A stretch of 64,000 nucleotides of DNA from Collimonas arenae (lineage in GTDB: Bacteria > Pseudomonadota > Gammaproteobacteria > Burkholderiales > Burkholderiaceae_D): assembly GCF_001584165.1 (NCBI RefSeq), contig NZ_CP013233.1, positions 434,001-498,000 on the forward strand. The letters are read 5' to 3'. Below are positions 62,713 to 64,000 of this stretch, in pieces. A program made the position numbers and the translations under genes. The number at the start of each line of letters is the position of its first letter. The stretch's first letter is position 1. The notes beneath the pieces are model-generated. The model did not search any database. It was given only the letters and a program-made list of their open reading frames with translations, and was not told the DNA's origin.

Positions 62713-63399
62713 CTATTCCTCTATCGGTGTCTTGATCTGCCGTAGCCAGCCCACCAGCGGGAGGGCATCCTTGAAGCTGCTGACCAATTCCTTTTCCAGC
62801 TCGTCGGACAGCATCTTCTTCAGGTGCTGTTCTTTCCAGACGATGAAATTCTTCAACTTGATGTATTCGATGTGCGGCAGGTCGGCATCGAAACCCTTGG
62901 GCGGCCGAGTCAATTGGCCTTCCGTTTGCAGGTCGCCGTAAGTCCCCATCAATTTCTTGTTTTTCAGCAGCTTGCCGAATCCGCCAGCGTCATCAACGAT
63001 GTGGCGGCGAATCGCGCGCAGCCGATCCGATGGCGGCATATATTCGCCGCCAGCGACCAGCAGGGTGCCGCTAGCATCGATGTGGAAGTAATAAGCAGGG
63101 CCGCCGCCCTGGCTTGGCTTCTTCAGGCCGCTGGCCGTGATGGATGCGGAAAAATGTGTTTTATACGGACTCTTGTCGTGCGAAAAACGCATGTCGCGAT
63201 TGATCCGGAACAGCGCCTTTTTCGGATTGCAGGCGGCAACTGCAGGATCGAACTTGCTGATTTCCGCAATCAGGCGGATCACCAGTTCGAGGAACTCGGC
63301 GCGCAGGATATCGTAGCGTGGCTTGTTCATGACGAACCAGGCCCGGTTGTTGTTTTCCGATAGTTCGGCGAGGTATTGCGTGAGGTCGCGTACGTGCAT
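62713..63399 (-). CDS. DUF2461 / TIGR02453 family protein
   Basis: 228-aa cytoplasmic protein of unknown function. The family is recognised by FLAELSENNNRAWF-like LAELSENNNRAWFVMNKPRY, the FRINRDMRFSHDKSPYKTHF core and PAYYFHIDASG with GGEYMPPSDRLRAIR. It lies 13 bp downstream of the HtrA-type protease gene on the same strand, likely cotranscribed. No catalytic assignment can be made. Confidence 0.85.
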   Translation of the reverse strand: MHVRDLTQYLAELSENNNRAWFVMNKPRYDILRAEFLELVIRLIAEISKFDPAVAACNPKKALFRINRDMRFSHDKSPYKTHFSASITASGLKKPSQGGGPAYYFHIDASGTLLVAGGEYMPPSDRLRAIRRHIVDDAGGFGKLLKNKKLMGTYGDLQTEGQLTRPPKGFDADLPHIEYIKLKNFIVWKEQHLKKMLSDELEKELVSSFKDALPLVGWLRQIKTPIEE

Positions 63400-63412
63400 T
63401 GCTGTTTTTCCC

Positions 63413-64000
63413 TTATTCCGACTCAGCCTGGCGTTTTACCGGTGGGCGTTTCCCGATGACCGCTTCCAGAGTCGATTCCTGTGTCTTGCGCAATACGGTC
63501 AGCTTGGCTTTGGTGCCAGGCTGTAGCTGGGCGATCTGATTCATCATGTCGGTGGTGTCGGCAATCGGCTTGCCTTCGACGGCAACCAGGATATCACCGG
63601 GCTTCAGGCCGGCTTTGTCGGCCGGGCCGTTTTTCAGCACGCCAGCAATGATGGCGCCGGTCTTGCGAGTCAGACCAAAGCTTTCCGCCAGTTCCGGCGT
63701 GATGTCCTGCGGTTCGACGCCGAGGTAGCCGCGCACTACGTGGCCGGTATTGATGATCGATTCCATCACGGTCTTGGCGGTCGTCATCGGGATCGCAAAG
63801 CCGATGCCAAGCGAGCCGCCGGTGCGTGAATAGATGGCGGTATTGATGCCTAGCAGGTTACCGTTGGTGTCGACCAGCGCACCGCCGGAGTTGCCTGGGT
63901 TGATCGCGGCATCGGTCTGGATGAAGTTCTCGAACGTATTGATGCCGAGATGGTTGCGGCCGAGCGCGGAAATAATGCCCATGGTCACGGTCTGGCCGAC
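63413..64000 (-). CDS. Trypsin-like serine protease with PDZ domain (DegS/HtrA family), partial
   Basis: C-terminal 195 residues of an envelope protease; the N-terminus is beyond the right edge. The active-site serine lies in [20 protein letters not shown]. One PDZ domain follows ([51 protein letters not shown]), and the protein ends soon after, so the layout is single-PDZ, DegS-like rather than DegP. In betaproteobacteria such a gene commonly lies beside tatABC. Confidence 0.9.
   Translation of the reverse strand, partial: VGQTVTMGIISALGRNHLGINTFENFIQTDAAINPGNSGGALVDTNGNLLGINTAIYSRTGGSLGIGFAIPMTTAKTVMESIINTGHVVRGYLGVEPQDITPELAESFGLTRKTGAIIAGVLKNGPADKAGLKPGDILVAVEGKPIADTTDMMNQIAQLQPGTKAKLTVLRKTQESTLEAVIGKRPPVKRQAESE

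Overview
The window looks like a chromosomal segment of a betaproteobacterium, most likely an Oxalobacteraceae member (Collimonas/Herbaspirillum-like). This is inferred from gene order, not from a search. The mla lipid-transport genes, an ABC-2 exporter, a BolA-like gene, murA, the his genes, a HIT protein, tatABC and an HtrA protease lie in one run, as is usual in Burkholderiales. gltBD and a pcaIJF ketoadipate module also fit. Most of the DNA is GC-rich; the first 15.6 kb is AT-richer and repetitive.

Region 1 (1-15,690) is an accessory island. It holds the end of a type II secretion-like cluster (gspF, gspG), a di-haem cytochrome c peroxidase, and a secreted protein of IPT/TIG domains plus a 630-bp internal repeat. 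Next comes a very large signal-peptide-bearing kelch-Rhs protein. Behind it lie two silent Rhs tip cassettes, each followed by a candidate immunity gene, and a scrambled scrap of Rhs DNA that runs into the 3' end of a hydrolase gene.

Region 2 (15.5-38 kb) is metabolic and regulatory: thiolase, a Tat-exported DUF882 protein, aldo/keto reductase, two GSTs, and an IclR regulator divergent from pcaIJF with a palindromic operator. It continues with azlCD, a fecI-fecR-TonB receptor-thioredoxin locus, AMP nucleosidase, an MFS transporter, and a nitronate monooxygenase divergent from a LysR regulator. Region 3 (38-39 kb) is a REP-associated tyrosine transposase (RAYT) between inverted copies of its motif; the same motif reappears inside the his cluster.

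Region 4 (39-64 kb) is core: gltBD; mlaFEDACB; ABC-2 exporter; ibaG; murA-hisG-hisD; an orphan DNA methyltransferase where hisC would be expected; hisB, hisH, hisA, hisF, hisI, hisE; HIT; tatABC; a DUF2461 protein; and a partial HtrA protease.

Five otherwise complete genes (gspG, the kelch-Rhs gene, pcaI, the TonB receptor and the methyltransferase) are each broken by what looks like one missing base in a G or C run. This repeated signature may reflect sequence error rather than five real mutations, so these genes are described both as read and as restored.
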